A DNA stretch of 64,000 nt, taken from the NCBI GenBank assembly GCA_036526135.1, contig DATCZA010000070.1:19918-83917 (forward strand), in the 5' to 3' direction. The number at the start of each line of letters is the position of its first letter. The first letter of the stretch is position 1. The notes under the pieces are model-generated. The model was not told the origin of the DNA. It searched no databases and saw only the letters and a program-made list of their open reading frames with translations. Both the position numbers and the translations under genes were made by a program. The stretch comes from UBA2965 sp036526135. Its GTDB lineage: Bacteria > Pseudomonadota > Gammaproteobacteria > Pseudomonadales > Azotimanducaceae. Shown here piece after piece: positions 52,230-60,495 of this stretch.

Positions 52230-52997
52230 CTACATCGTCGTGAGATAGCCACCGTCGGGGGTGATGGTGGCCCCGGTCAGGTAGCTGGCCTCGTCCGAGC
52301 ACAGGAACACGATGGTGCTGGCGATCTCTTCGGGGCGGCCGGCCCGCCGGCTGTGCACGCGGCTGAGGATCTCGTCGTAGGCCTCGTCGCCGAAGGTCCC
52401 GCGCAGGCGGCGGTGCATGGGGGTGTCGATGACGCCGGGGCAGACGATGTTCACCCTGATGCCCTTTGGCGCGAGTTCTGCCGATGCAGAAGAGGTGAGC
52501 GCTACCTGGCCGTGCTTGGAGGTTGCGTAGGCGGCGCCGCCCGCGAAGCCCAGGAACGAGTTCACCGAGCCGACGTTGACGATGGCCCCGCCGTGGCCAC
52601 AGGCCAGCATCGCTTTCGCCTGGTACTTCAGACAGAGGAAGTTGCCGCGCAGATTGATGTTCATCACGCGATCCCACTCGTCCTCGTCGAAATCCACGAA
52701 CTCTGCCGGGACCCCCTCGATGCCGGCGTTGTTGACCGCGTAGTCCAGGCGCCCGAAGGTTCCCACGGTGCGATCCACCATCTCTTGCACCTGCTCCGAC
52801 GAGGCGACATCCGTCTGGATCGCCGCCGCCTCTCCGCCGGAGGCCGTGATCTCCCGCACCGCCCGTTCCAGCTCATCGGACCGTCTGGCCGCCAGCATCA
52901 CCGCTGCACCGCGCTCCGCGAAGCCGATCGCCGTAGCCAACCCGATGCCGCCGCTTGCCCCCGTCACGAGCGCCACCTTGCCTCTCATCGAACTCAT
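52230..52997 (-). CDS. Short-chain dehydrogenase/reductase
   Basis: 255 aa. Classical motifs: VTGASGGIGLATAIG (11-25), AARRSDEL after strand 2 (NADP preferred), NNAGIEG, NVGSV with the catalytic Ser and YATSK as Tyr-x3-Lys, ending TITPDGGYLTTM. Similar to 3-oxoacyl or hydroxysteroid dehydrogenases. It lies upstream of the HsaA-like monooxygenase on the same strand, consistent with one catabolic pathway. Confidence 0.94.
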   Translation of the reverse strand: MSSMRGKVALVTGASGGIGLATAIGFAERGAAVMLAARRSDELERAVREITASGGEAAAIQTDVASSEQVQEMVDRTVGTFGRLDYAVNNAGIEGVPAEFVDFDEDEWDRVMNINLRGNFLCLKYQAKAMLACGHGGAIVNVGSVNSFLGFAGGAAYATSKHGQVALTSSASAELAPKGIRVNIVCPGVIDTPMHRRLRGTFGDEAYDEILSRVHSRRAGRPEEIASTIVFLCSDEASYLTGATITPDGGYLTTM

Positions 52998-53026
52998 CTC
53001 CCATTGTCCTTATGCAACCGTCTAGC

Positions 53027-54631
53027 CTAACGGTTGGTGAGCTCACCGATCCGGAGGCCGGCTGCGGCGAGCCCTTCCGCCAACCGCTCGCGCAGATCCT
53101 CGCACGCCCCTTGCCGATGCCAGCTGGGGCCCATGATCTGAGCATAGTTGGGGATGCTCTTTAAAATCCATTGCAGGTACTGGCCGGCTTCGTCCTCGCG
53201 CCCGAGCTTTGCGGTGGCGGCGACCAGCAGGGTCAGGTAGTAGGCCTGCATGCCGCTGATCCGGTTCCGGTCCACCCCTGCCCACACCTGGCGAATCACC
53301 CTTTCGGCGGCGGCGTAATCACCCAAGCCGTAGTGGCACACAGACAGCGTGCCGAGCATGTGCAGCGTTGGCTGTGCCAGCAGATCCACGGCGCGCTGGG
53401 CGAGCGGTTTGCCTTCCTCATAGTAGCCGGCGTGAATCAGGTGGCTCGCCACCACGGAAAGAAGATCGGGGCTGCTCGGATTCAGGCTCATGGCGCGCTC
53501 GGATGCCTGTCGGAACGCAGCCAGGTCTCCCTGGTAGAACCGCACGTCCGCGAGAACCAGAAGGGCTTCCTGGTTGGAGGCGTCGAGTTTCAGCGCGCGC
53601 TGTGCTGCGCTCTCCGCACGCTCGAGTGGGTTTGGCCGCTCGTTTGCCCAGAACACGAACTCGTCCCGGTACATGGCGCCGAGCCATGCCCAGGCATTGG
53701 CGAAATCAGGATGCTGCTCGACCGCTTTTTCAAGGCCCTCTCGTGCCTCACGATGCAGTTTCGGGTTGCCCTCGTGGCCCTTGGCGAGCATGACGGCGTC
53801 GTCCGCTGCAATGGCCGAAGTCGGCTTCGTCCTTGCCCGCTCATAGGCCTTCGAAGAGACCACGCCGAAAGAGTCTGCGATGCCGGCAGAGACCCGGGCT
53901 TTTATGTCGTCCTGGATGTCGAAATAGCTGCTCGCCGAGAGCACGTAGTCGAACGATCGGGACCAGATCACTTCTCGGTTTGCCACATCGGTGAGTCGCA
54001 GGCTGACACGAACTCTCGAGGCCGAATCGCTTACGCTGCCTTCCAGGAAAAAGTCCGCGCCGACGGCCGCGCAGGTGTCCAGGGGATCCCAGCCGGATGC
54101 ATCCCCCCTCGGCAGGGCGCTGGGCGGGATGACGCCGATATCGCTGAAGCTGGCCAACCCCGCGACGACTTCCTCTGCCATCCCATCGACCAGATGGTGG
54201 TGACTCTTTCCTGTCGTTCTGTCGAGGAACGGCGAAACGGCGATGCGGGTGCCCCAGGAGTCGGCTTCCTGCCTGTAGTGCTGCGAGTCATCTGATGGCG
54301 CTGCCCCGTGAGGGGGAAGCCTGATCATGGACGCAATGGTGCGATACCCGCGCTTGGTAATGGTCTCGATGTACGACGGTGTGCTGGGATCATCTCCCAG
54401 GGCGCGGCGCAGCAGCGCGATATGGCGGTGGAGCGCATTGGGCCCGACGATCCGGCCAGTCCAGAGTCTGTCTAGCATCTCGTCGACGGACACCACCTCG
54501 CCGTGGCGGTTCAGCAGAAAGACGAGCACTGCCATGGTCTTTGGTTCCAGGTGCTGCTCGCAATCTGCGCGTGTGATCCGGTTGAGGCTGGTCTCAATGG
54601 TCCAGTCGCCAAATTGAAATTCCGCCGACAC
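53027..54631 (-). CDS. Winged-helix (OmpR-type) regulator with TolB-like and TPR domains
   Basis: 534 aa. Residues 1-100 form an OmpR/CadC-type winged helix (EFQFGDWTIETSLNRIT, the recognition helix NALHRHIALLRRAL, and IETITKRGYRTIA as the wing). Next is a TolB/FlgO-like alpha-beta domain starting RIAVSPFLDRT and including GADFFLEGSVSDSASRVRV. The rest is helical repeats (TPR: FANAWAWLGAMYRDE, ASNQEALLVLADVRFYQGD). Unlike CadC there is no membrane helix between DNA-binding and C-terminal domains, so it is a soluble regulator. It is divergent from the secreted protein at 54841, its most obvious target. Confidence 0.9.
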   Translation of the reverse strand: MSAEFQFGDWTIETSLNRITRADCEQHLEPKTMAVLVFLLNRHGEVVSVDEMLDRLWTGRIVGPNALHRHIALLRRALGDDPSTPSYIETITKRGYRTIASMIRLPPHGAAPSDDSQHYRQEADSWGTRIAVSPFLDRTTGKSHHHLVDGMAEEVVAGLASFSDIGVIPPSALPRGDASGWDPLDTCAAVGADFFLEGSVSDSASRVRVSLRLTDVANREVIWSRSFDYVLSASSYFDIQDDIKARVSAGIADSFGVVSSKAYERARTKPTSAIAADDAVMLAKGHEGNPKLHREAREGLEKAVEQHPDFANAWAWLGAMYRDEFVFWANERPNPLERAESAAQRALKLDASNQEALLVLADVRFYQGDLAAFRQASERAMSLNPSSPDLLSVVASHLIHAGYYEEGKPLAQRAVDLLAQPTLHMLGTLSVCHYGLGDYAAAERVIRQVWAGVDRNRISGMQAYYLTLLVAATAKLGREDEAGQYLQWILKSIPNYAQIMGPSWHRQGACEDLRERLAEGLAAAGLRIGELTNR

Positions 54632-54840
54632 CCGTCTCCCCCGTCTCAGGTAGCTTGTCGATCCGCTATGGCAGCGCTGAATGCTGAGCTTAGCGAAGGG
54701 CGCGAAATCAGTGAACCATCAGAAGAACATCAGGCTGTTGGCCGACGGCTAACGTAAATTGCCTGGAGGGTGCCCCCTGCAGGTGTTGTCACGGGAGACT
54801 GTAGCCGGGGCTGGATGGTCGAGGTGCACAGGAGGTTCAG

Positions 54841-55611
54841 TTGACTATGAGGAACAAAATTCTCTACACGTTGGGATTTGCTTTGTTCGTGTTGGTCTGG
54901 CTGGGAGTGATGGATGCTCGGGCTGACTCCCATGCGGCGGTGGCGCCGAGTGTTCTGGAAAGCTATGCCTGCAGCTACAAGCCAGGGAAAGACAGGGAAG
55001 ATCTGGACAAGCTGAGGGACTTCTATCTCAAGCAGGCGGAAAAGGCCGGCATTGCCGCGCCGCCTGCATGGTTGTGGACCCTCAACAAGGGCGCTGCACC
55101 GGTAAACTTCGTTTGGTTGAACGTGCATGAAAGCCTTACCGCTTTCGGGGGGACCGATGATGCCATCGCCGCATCGCCGGAGATGGCGGAAGCTTTCGAG
55201 CGGGCAGATACCGTCATGACCTGTCAAGCTGGACTGGGAACGTTCAGGCAGACGTATGGTGGAGAGATGCAGGAAAGTGACAGCAGCGTTGTTTCATTCG
55301 GGTGCGGATTCAGAGAGGGATCCGGTCCGGCGACCATGGATGCCCTTCACGCCCAGATCGCTGATCTGAATGAGATGGCCGGCGATCTGGCGGTCAACTC
55401 GATCTTTGAAGTCACGCCGCTGACGCAGGGACCGGGCGGGTCCGACATCGTGATGGTGGTAATCACGGACGGCACGTCCGGATGGGCCCGTCACATGGAC
55501 TACATCAACTCCATACCTGCCGGGCTCGCAGCCCAGAGCCACTTCAATGCCGCTCTGGATTGCAACATGAACCTCTGGCGTCTCGAGCAGATCGTCGGCG
55601 GCGGAGATTAA
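54841..55611 (+). CDS. Secreted Cys-containing protein, paralog of 32766..33545
   Basis: 256 aa. AGGAGG lies 5 nt before TTG at 54841, so this TTG start is preferred over the ATG two codons later. A signal peptide (cut near ARA, 29) is followed by YACSYKPGKDREDLDKLRDF (shared with the other copy), WLNVHESLTAFGG, DTVMTCQAGLG and VVSFGCGFREG, then a second half ending NLWRLEQIVGGGD. The two proteins share the order and Cys positions but are only moderately similar. Function unknown; periplasmic or secreted. Placed beside a winged-helix regulator, so it is probably regulated by it. Confidence 0.8.
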   Translation: MTMRNKILYTLGFALFVLVWLGVMDARADSHAAVAPSVLESYACSYKPGKDREDLDKLRDFYLKQAEKAGIAAPPAWLWTLNKGAAPVNFVWLNVHESLTAFGGTDDAIAASPEMAEAFERADTVMTCQAGLGTFRQTYGGEMQESDSSVVSFGCGFREGSGPATMDALHAQIADLNEMAGDLAVNSIFEVTPLTQGPGGSDIVMVVITDGTSGWARHMDYINSIPAGLAAQSHFNAALDCNMNLWRLEQIVGGGD

Positions 55612-55623
55612 TCTCGACGCGGG

Positions 55624-55644
55624 GCCGACCCCATGCGGGTCGGC
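55624..55644. terminator. Hairpin between convergent genes
   Basis: Perfect 8-bp stem GCCGACCC/GGGTCGGC around the loop CATGC, 12 bp after the secreted-protein stop and 15 bp before the end of the convergent ferredoxin gene. A bidirectional terminator is likely even though no T-tract follows. Confidence 0.55.
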
Positions 55645-55659
55645 TCCTCGCGGAGCGCC

Positions 55660-55971
55660 TCATTCCGGCGGCAGCCAGTGGCCAATTTCGGAAGCCATTG
55701 CTCTGACGCGCCTGCGCACGCCCGTCTTGTGGCGAAACCAGGATTCGTTGATGTTGATGAACTCCCGCGATGCTCTGGGAACGTCCTTGTCGGCGAATAT
55801 GGCGCCGACCACGCAGGCGGCGACGCAGACCCCGCAGTCCGTGCAGCGGGCGGGATCGATGTACGACATGTGATCGGCCGGCTCGCTGAGGATGCAGAAC
55901 TCCGGGCACACCTCCATGCACCCCTCGCCCTTGACGCCGATGCAGGCTTCAGTCACGACGTGGGTCATCAA
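55660..55971 (-). CDS. Seven- or eight-iron ferredoxin
   Basis: 103 aa. The N-terminal cluster motif is C10-x7-C18-x3-C22-P plus C26, and the second is C43-x2-C46-x2-C49-x3-C53, typical of FdxA-like 7Fe/8Fe ferredoxins; C53 is followed by Val rather than Pro. The C-terminal 40 residues (REFININESWFRHKTGVRRRVR) are the extension usual for this type. Soluble electron carrier that could serve the P450, Rieske or monooxygenase genes in this window. Single-gene unit, convergent with the secreted protein. Confidence 0.9.
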   Translation of the reverse strand: MMTHVVTEACIGVKGEGCMEVCPEFCILSEPADHMSYIDPARCTDCGVCVAACVVGAIFADKDVPRASREFININESWFRHKTGVRRRVRAMASEIGHWLPPE

Positions 55972-56117
55972 TTCTGTTCCGTTCGTCTGCGGTCAGCCGA
56001 TCTTACCCCAAGCCCGGGGCTACCCTGCGGGTTTCCGATCGGGACCCGGAAGAGATTGGGTCCTGGCGAACGAGGCGGTGTAGGATGTGCCTTTCAAACC
56101 AGCAGGGGAATCAAACG

Positions 56118-56990
56118 GTGAAAGTCGGACTAGCCTTCGCGAGCAGCATCGGCATCGATGGCGCTACTGCTCTGGATATCTGCCGCCGAGCCGAGGCGGC
56201 GGGATTCGAGTCGGTTTGGGGCGGTGAGCACGTCATCATCCCCGATGCCATCGCTTCCAAATATCCCTACACGCCGGACGGCAAGGTTCCGGTGGAGGCG
56301 GATACCCCGATCCCCGACCCCCTCATGTGGCTGGCTTTTGCAGCCGCGGCGGCGCCCACGTTGCGTCTCGGCACCTGCATTCTGATCGTGCCCCAGCGCA
56401 ACCCCCTGATTCTCGCGAAGGAGCTGGCGACGCTGGACCAGCTCTCCGGCGGCCGGGTCGAGCTTGGTCTCGGCGTCGGGTGGCTGAAGGAGGAGTTCGA
56501 AGCCCTGGGCGTGCCCTGGGAGCGGCGCGGAGCGCGCAACGACGAGTACATCGCGGCCATGCGCGCGCTTTGGGCCGGACCACATGCGGAGTATCACGGG
56601 GATTTCGTGGATTTCGCGCCCGTGACCTGCAGCCCGCGTCCCGTGAACGGCTCGATTCCGGTGATCGTCGGCGGCGACACCGATGCGGCCATCGCTCGCG
56701 CGGTGCGCCTGGCGGACGGCTATTTCCCTGGCGAGGGGGACGCGGAGCGGCTCGGTGCCTTGCTGGGACGGCTGCGTGCCGCGGCAGAGCAGGCGGGTCG
56801 GGACCCCGCCAGCATCGAGGTCAACGCCATGTTCGGCGTGCAGATGGCAGACCCGGCGGCCGGCATCGAGCAGATGGCGGGGCTGGGCGTGGACAGAATC
56901 ATGATTCCGGCCTTCTTCTTTGCCGGACCGGATGGTCTTGACCGTCTCAGCGAGTTCGGCGAGCGGGTGATGCCCCTGACCCGGGGTTGA
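56118..56990 (+). CDS. LLM-class F420/FMN-dependent oxidoreductase
   Basis: 290 aa from the GTG at 56118 (AGGGGAATC 8 nt upstream). A bacterial-luciferase-like TIM barrel: FASSIGIDGATALDICRRAEAAGF, WGGEHVIIP, LGTCILIVPQRNPLILAKELATLDQLSGGRVELG split over strands, and VIVGGDTDAAIARA. The pattern GRVELGLGVGWLKEE is diagnostic of F420-dependent members. The enzyme probably uses reduced F420 or FMNH2 on a carbonyl or alkene compound. A second member is at 58143. Confidence 0.93.
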   Translation: MKVGLAFASSIGIDGATALDICRRAEAAGFESVWGGEHVIIPDAIASKYPYTPDGKVPVEADTPIPDPLMWLAFAAAAAPTLRLGTCILIVPQRNPLILAKELATLDQLSGGRVELGLGVGWLKEEFEALGVPWERRGARNDEYIAAMRALWAGPHAEYHGDFVDFAPVTCSPRPVNGSIPVIVGGDTDAAIARAVRLADGYFPGEGDAERLGALLGRLRAAAEQAGRDPASIEVNAMFGVQMADPAAGIEQMAGLGVDRIMIPAFFFAGPDGLDRLSEFGERVMPLTRG

Positions 56991-57006
56991 GCGCGCCTCA
57001 GCGGAC

Positions 57007-58023
57007 TCAATCGAGCTCCAGCCCGACGCCGACCAGATAGGTGACGTCTTCTTTCTCGCGGGCGCTCGCCGGGTTGGTCTCGTAGTCGAAGTCCACCTGC
57101 ATCTTGATGTAGACGTCTTCGAGCACGTCCCATCGCACGCCCGTGCTGGTGTTGAGAATCTTGTTCTTCCGGCCGCTCACGATGGTCTGGTAGTCGGTTT
57201 CCTGAAAAACGACGAGATCGTCATCCAGGAAGTGCTGCTCGTAGCGGAAGACCAGCTGAGCTGCCACGGATTGTTTGTTCTCCCCGCCGATGTCCTCCGA
57301 GAGGTAGTTGGGGCCGACGCTGAGGTTCAGCGTGCGCTTGGAGTCGTCCCAGAAGTGGAAGCCGGGGCCGAGGAAGATCTGGCTTCGGCTCGCCAGGTCC
57401 CGAATCGGGTCGCGCGTCCAGTTGACGGCGCCGCGGACGAACCAGTCGTCGCGGAACGTCCAGACGTCCTCATAGGCAACGTATGTCTGGTCCTTGGTAG
57501 TGTCGCCTTCGGCGCTCGCCTGGTCCCGGGTGTATTCGAGCCGGTGTCGATGCTCCCCCAGCTTCATTTTTCCCACCACGTTGAAGCGGGAGGAGCGGGT
57601 GTCCGAGTTTCCGGTTGCGAGGTTGACGCTGATGTCGGTCGCCAATTCCCATTCGAAGAAGTCCTCGATTTCCTGCATGTTGTCTATCTTGGCCAGCGGG
57701 TAGGTCTCCGCCGCATCGCCGACGATGACGGACGGACGGCCCAAATCGTCCAGCCCCAGCCGTCCCGTCACCGTGCGGCTGCGCCGGCCCTCGACGAACT
57801 CGACCTCGAAGTCTTCGTCCGTGTGCACGTAAGCGACGTAGTCGAGGTCGATGGGATACGTATCGCCGTACTCGGGCTCGATGAAGACCTCGCCGTTCCA
57901 GATCTGTTTTATCTCGCCCGTGATTCGGTCGCCGTTCTTCATCATGACGAAGTCGGTCGCGTGGGCATGGCTGCTCAGAATGCCGGTAAGCATTGCTGCG
58001 ATGAGCAATGGGAAATGTCGCAT
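57007..58023 (-). CDS. DUF481 outer-membrane beta-barrel protein
   Basis: 338 aa with a signal peptide (cut near AHA, 22). The N-terminal part is a small beta domain (KNGDRITGEIKQIWNGEVFIEPEYG) seen in many DUF481 proteins; the rest has alternating hydrophobic/polar strands (NLATGNSDTRSSRFNVVGKMKLGEHRHRLEYTR broken into beta strands, then LSVGPNYLSEDIG) and ends in YLVGVGLELD. It forms a pore or anchors an envelope assembly. Convergent with the LLM oxidoreductase. Confidence 0.92.
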   Translation of the reverse strand: MRHFPLLIAAMLTGILSSHAHATDFVMMKNGDRITGEIKQIWNGEVFIEPEYGDTYPIDLDYVAYVHTDEDFEVEFVEGRRSRTVTGRLGLDDLGRPSVIVGDAAETYPLAKIDNMQEIEDFFEWELATDISVNLATGNSDTRSSRFNVVGKMKLGEHRHRLEYTRDQASAEGDTTKDQTYVAYEDVWTFRDDWFVRGAVNWTRDPIRDLASRSQIFLGPGFHFWDDSKRTLNLSVGPNYLSEDIGGENKQSVAAQLVFRYEQHFLDDDLVVFQETDYQTIVSGRKNKILNTSTGVRWDVLEDVYIKMQVDFDYETNPASAREKEDVTYLVGVGLELD

Positions 58024-58142
58024 GTCGGGTCCTCGAGCTCGACGAATTCAGCGGCGCGATGAGTGGCGCGCTCTTCAGGGGCGGGTGTTCTGCCACAATT
58101 CGCTGGAAAGGTCCAATTCTCGTGCGGTGGACGAGCCCCGGC

Positions 58143-59207
58143 TCAGCTCGCGCGGCTCCCGCCACCGCTTTGCAACTCGGCGACGATCCTCGACAGCGAC
58201 TCCCTGTCCTCGGGGCTTGCGACCGGGATGCCGACCTCCACCCTGTCAACGAGGCCGTCGAAGCGGGACCGAATCGTTGCGGCGAGCTCGTCGTAGGTGG
58301 CGACCACCGCCCACTCCTCCAGCACGTCGTCGCTTATGCGCTCGGCCATCGCATGCCATCGCTGTTCCTTAGACAGGCGGCTGAGCTCGGCAGCGAGGTC
58401 GCCCAGGCCGGCGTTCTCGAACGGACGGCGGTATGCGGGTGTGCTCACGTAAAAGGCCAGGCGCTGCCGGGCGACCTCTGCCCGCTCGCTGAGCGTCTTC
58501 CCGTCGTCGGCGGCCGCGATCAGCGGCTTCAGGCAGACTTCGAACGGCTTGCCCGCGGGCCGTTTCTCGGCCACGGCGGGTGCCACCACGTCCCGGATGT
58601 AGCGGGGCGAGCAGACGGGATGCAGGCGCACCCCGTCGGCCACCTCCGCGGCGACGCCACACATGTAGGCGTTGACTGCGGCAACGAATATGGGAATGTC
58701 GGGATGATCGATGGGGGTCGGCGTAAAAAGGGGTACGGTCAGGTCGATTTCGTAATGTTGGCTCGAAAAGTCGAGCTTCGTGCCGTTCTGCCAGCTCGCC
58801 CAGATGGCTCGCACCGCCCTCACGTAGTCGCGCATCCACGGTCCCGGAGGATGCCACTGCAGGCCGAAGCGTCTGCGGATGTGGCCGCGGACCTGAGAAC
58901 CCAGGCCGAGCTCGAAGCGGCCGTTGGACAGTTTCTGCAATGTCCACGCCGACATGGCGGTGACGAATGGACTGCGGGCGAAGGCGATGGCCACGGAGGT
59001 GCCCAGGCGCACGCGGCTGGTTGCCGCGGCCGCCATGGCGAGCACCTGGAACGGATCGTCCTTGGTTTCCTCCATGAGAAGCCCCCAGTAGCCGAGCGCG
59101 TCCACGGTGCGGGCATCTTCTGCAACGGCGTGGAGGTCGAGCGCTGCCTCGGGCGCCGCGAGCCCTGGATCCAGCTTGCCCAGCGGCAGAAGGGTCTCGG
59201 CTTTCAT
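58143..59207 (-). CDS. LLM-class F420/FMN-dependent oxidoreductase
   Basis: 354 aa. Luciferase-like TIM barrel with SRVRLGTSVAIAFARSPFVTAMSAWTLQKLSNGRFELGLGSQ as the diagnostic block (in pieces), and a longer than usual C-terminal half containing VCLKPLIAAADDGK and VVATYDELAATIRSRFDGL. It resembles the F420-dependent oxidoreductases of the TIGR03617 group. Substrate unknown. Single gene, 120 bp upstream of DUF481 on the same strand. Confidence 0.9.
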   Translation of the reverse strand: MKAETLLPLGKLDPGLAAPEAALDLHAVAEDARTVDALGYWGLLMEETKDDPFQVLAMAAAATSRVRLGTSVAIAFARSPFVTAMSAWTLQKLSNGRFELGLGSQVRGHIRRRFGLQWHPPGPWMRDYVRAVRAIWASWQNGTKLDFSSQHYEIDLTVPLFTPTPIDHPDIPIFVAAVNAYMCGVAAEVADGVRLHPVCSPRYIRDVVAPAVAEKRPAGKPFEVCLKPLIAAADDGKTLSERAEVARQRLAFYVSTPAYRRPFENAGLGDLAAELSRLSKEQRWHAMAERISDDVLEEWAVVATYDELAATIRSRFDGLVDRVEVGIPVASPEDRESLSRIVAELQSGGGSRAS

Positions 59208-59369
59208 GTCGGTTTCCCCGTCCCGGTCGACGTGGTGAAGGCGGGGAGAGTCTAACGAACCGGTGGGGGGTCGTCGAAACGCCCTGATTGGCTGATCCTT
59301 CCCGCCTGGCGCCGGCGGTAATACGCGCCCGCCCGTGATCTCCCCCCATCTGGCGGGTTTGCTCTTACC

Positions 59370-59603
59370 TCAATAGTCTGAACAACCTCGCCACCCGCTT
59401 TTGTAGACTTCAGAAGTTGACTGGTGGGACTGCCGGGAGAGATCGGTATCTACGGCGTCTAGCTTGGGCTGCCGCTCCTGTGCGTTAGCTTGAAGAGTCG
59501 CGTTCTTCGCGCCGCGTACCTCGTATATCAGCACCAAGAGCGTGACGACGATGACGAGCGAGCTGATGAACTCCCCGATGGCCCCGAGATCCTGAATACC
59601 CAT
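59370..59603 (-). pseudogene. Truncated copy of the small membrane protein at 63345
   Basis: The first 45 codons MGIQDLGAIGEFISSLVIVV... to the QERQ position are nearly identical to 63345..63848, and so are the 5' flanking bases. After NAQERQPKL the frame diverges, and the sequence further on (59395..59455) again matches the 3' end of the long copy (TGTAGACTTCAG...GGGAGAG). An internal deletion thus removed about 270 bases, leaving a 77-codon frame with a random tail. It probably still makes a membrane helix only. Confidence 0.7.
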
Positions 59604-59756
59604 TGGACGTCTCCGGTTGTGGGTGACGGGGTTTAGTCCAACGCCAGCAGTGGTCGGATCAACTTAGCTTCAATGCGACCGGCGCTGTTTCAATTTCGGG
59701 CAACTCATCAAGATAGGCGCGCACCCGCTGACCGGTTGCGGCATCTGCTGATGTCG

Positions 59757-60215
59757 TCAGTTGGCCAGTTCGAGCTTCACTCGGTTGACGAACTCCTCGT
59801 ACCCTGATGTGCGAAGGCGAGTCTCATGCTCCTCAATCAGCATATCGACGTTCCCCAGTGTAAGCGCCGCACTCATTACGAACCGTTGGGTACGGTCCGG
59901 ATCAGCGTACTTCGAAGCCTGATGACCGATGGCGCAGGCAAATAGGTAATTCAACACGAAGCCGTCCCGCAAAACGGTCTCTACGTCGTCCAGATCAACG
60001 CCGGCCCGCAGCTTGGCAATGACCTCCGGATGTTGGTTCGGGAAGTCCGCGGCCCCAGCAAACGCCTGCATGACATCGGTCTCGAGTTGTGCTTTCGCCA
60101 GTGCAGAGTTCTGTCTGATCTGCGCCGCGAGATAGAGGAGCGTCGCTAAGACTGCGACCGAGCCCAGAAACTCCCCGTAGTTGCCCAGCATCTCCGCAAA
60201 GGCCTGATGGTCCAT
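59757..60215 (-). CDS. Small single-TM membrane protein
   Basis: 152 aa. MDHQAFAEMLGNYGEFLGSVAVLATLLYLAAQIRQN: one membrane helix (about 16-34) after a short amphipathic start, then a helical soluble domain (LETDVMQAFAGAADFPNQHPEVIAKLRAGVDLDDVETVL) ending VKLELAN. Length and pattern are complete for this family, as in many marine proteobacterial genomes. Cytoplasmic side of the C-terminal domain is inferred. Function unknown. Confidence 0.75.
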   Translation of the reverse strand: MDHQAFAEMLGNYGEFLGSVAVLATLLYLAAQIRQNSALAKAQLETDVMQAFAGAADFPNQHPEVIAKLRAGVDLDDVETVLRDGFVLNYLFACAIGHQASKYADPDRTQRFVMSAALTLGNVDMLIEEHETRLRTSGYEEFVNRVKLELAN

Positions 60216-60312
60216 GTCGGTCTCCTCTCCAATGATTGGAACGAGGCTACCTCAGCCGATCTGCGGGGCAAGTCTTCTGCGCCAACATCCTTCCATGCGC
60301 AGGCGCCGGTGA

Positions 60313-60495
60313 GACGTCGACTGGAACGTGATCGGTGCAATCGGGGAGCCTATCGGGGCAGCCCTTTTCCTTATCTCAATGCTTTATCTTGCCCTGCAGG
60401 TGAAGACGGCAAAGCAGATGATGGCTGTAAAAACCGCTCGGCGTTTCCGACTTCCCGGAAGAACGGGCGGGGTCCGGGACAGCGCTCAGCCGTAG
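60313..60495 (+). pseudogene. 5'-truncated fragment of the same small membrane-protein family
   Basis: Open from just after a TGA at 60310, with no start codon: VDWNVIGAIGEPIGAALFLI then SMLYLALQVKTAKQMM, which matches the start of the small membrane proteins on the other strand. It ends TARRFRLPGRTGGVRDSAQP at a TAG at 60493. The N-terminal half alone survives and there is no start codon, so it is a remnant. It overlaps by 10 bases the end of the reductase gene. Confidence 0.55.
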
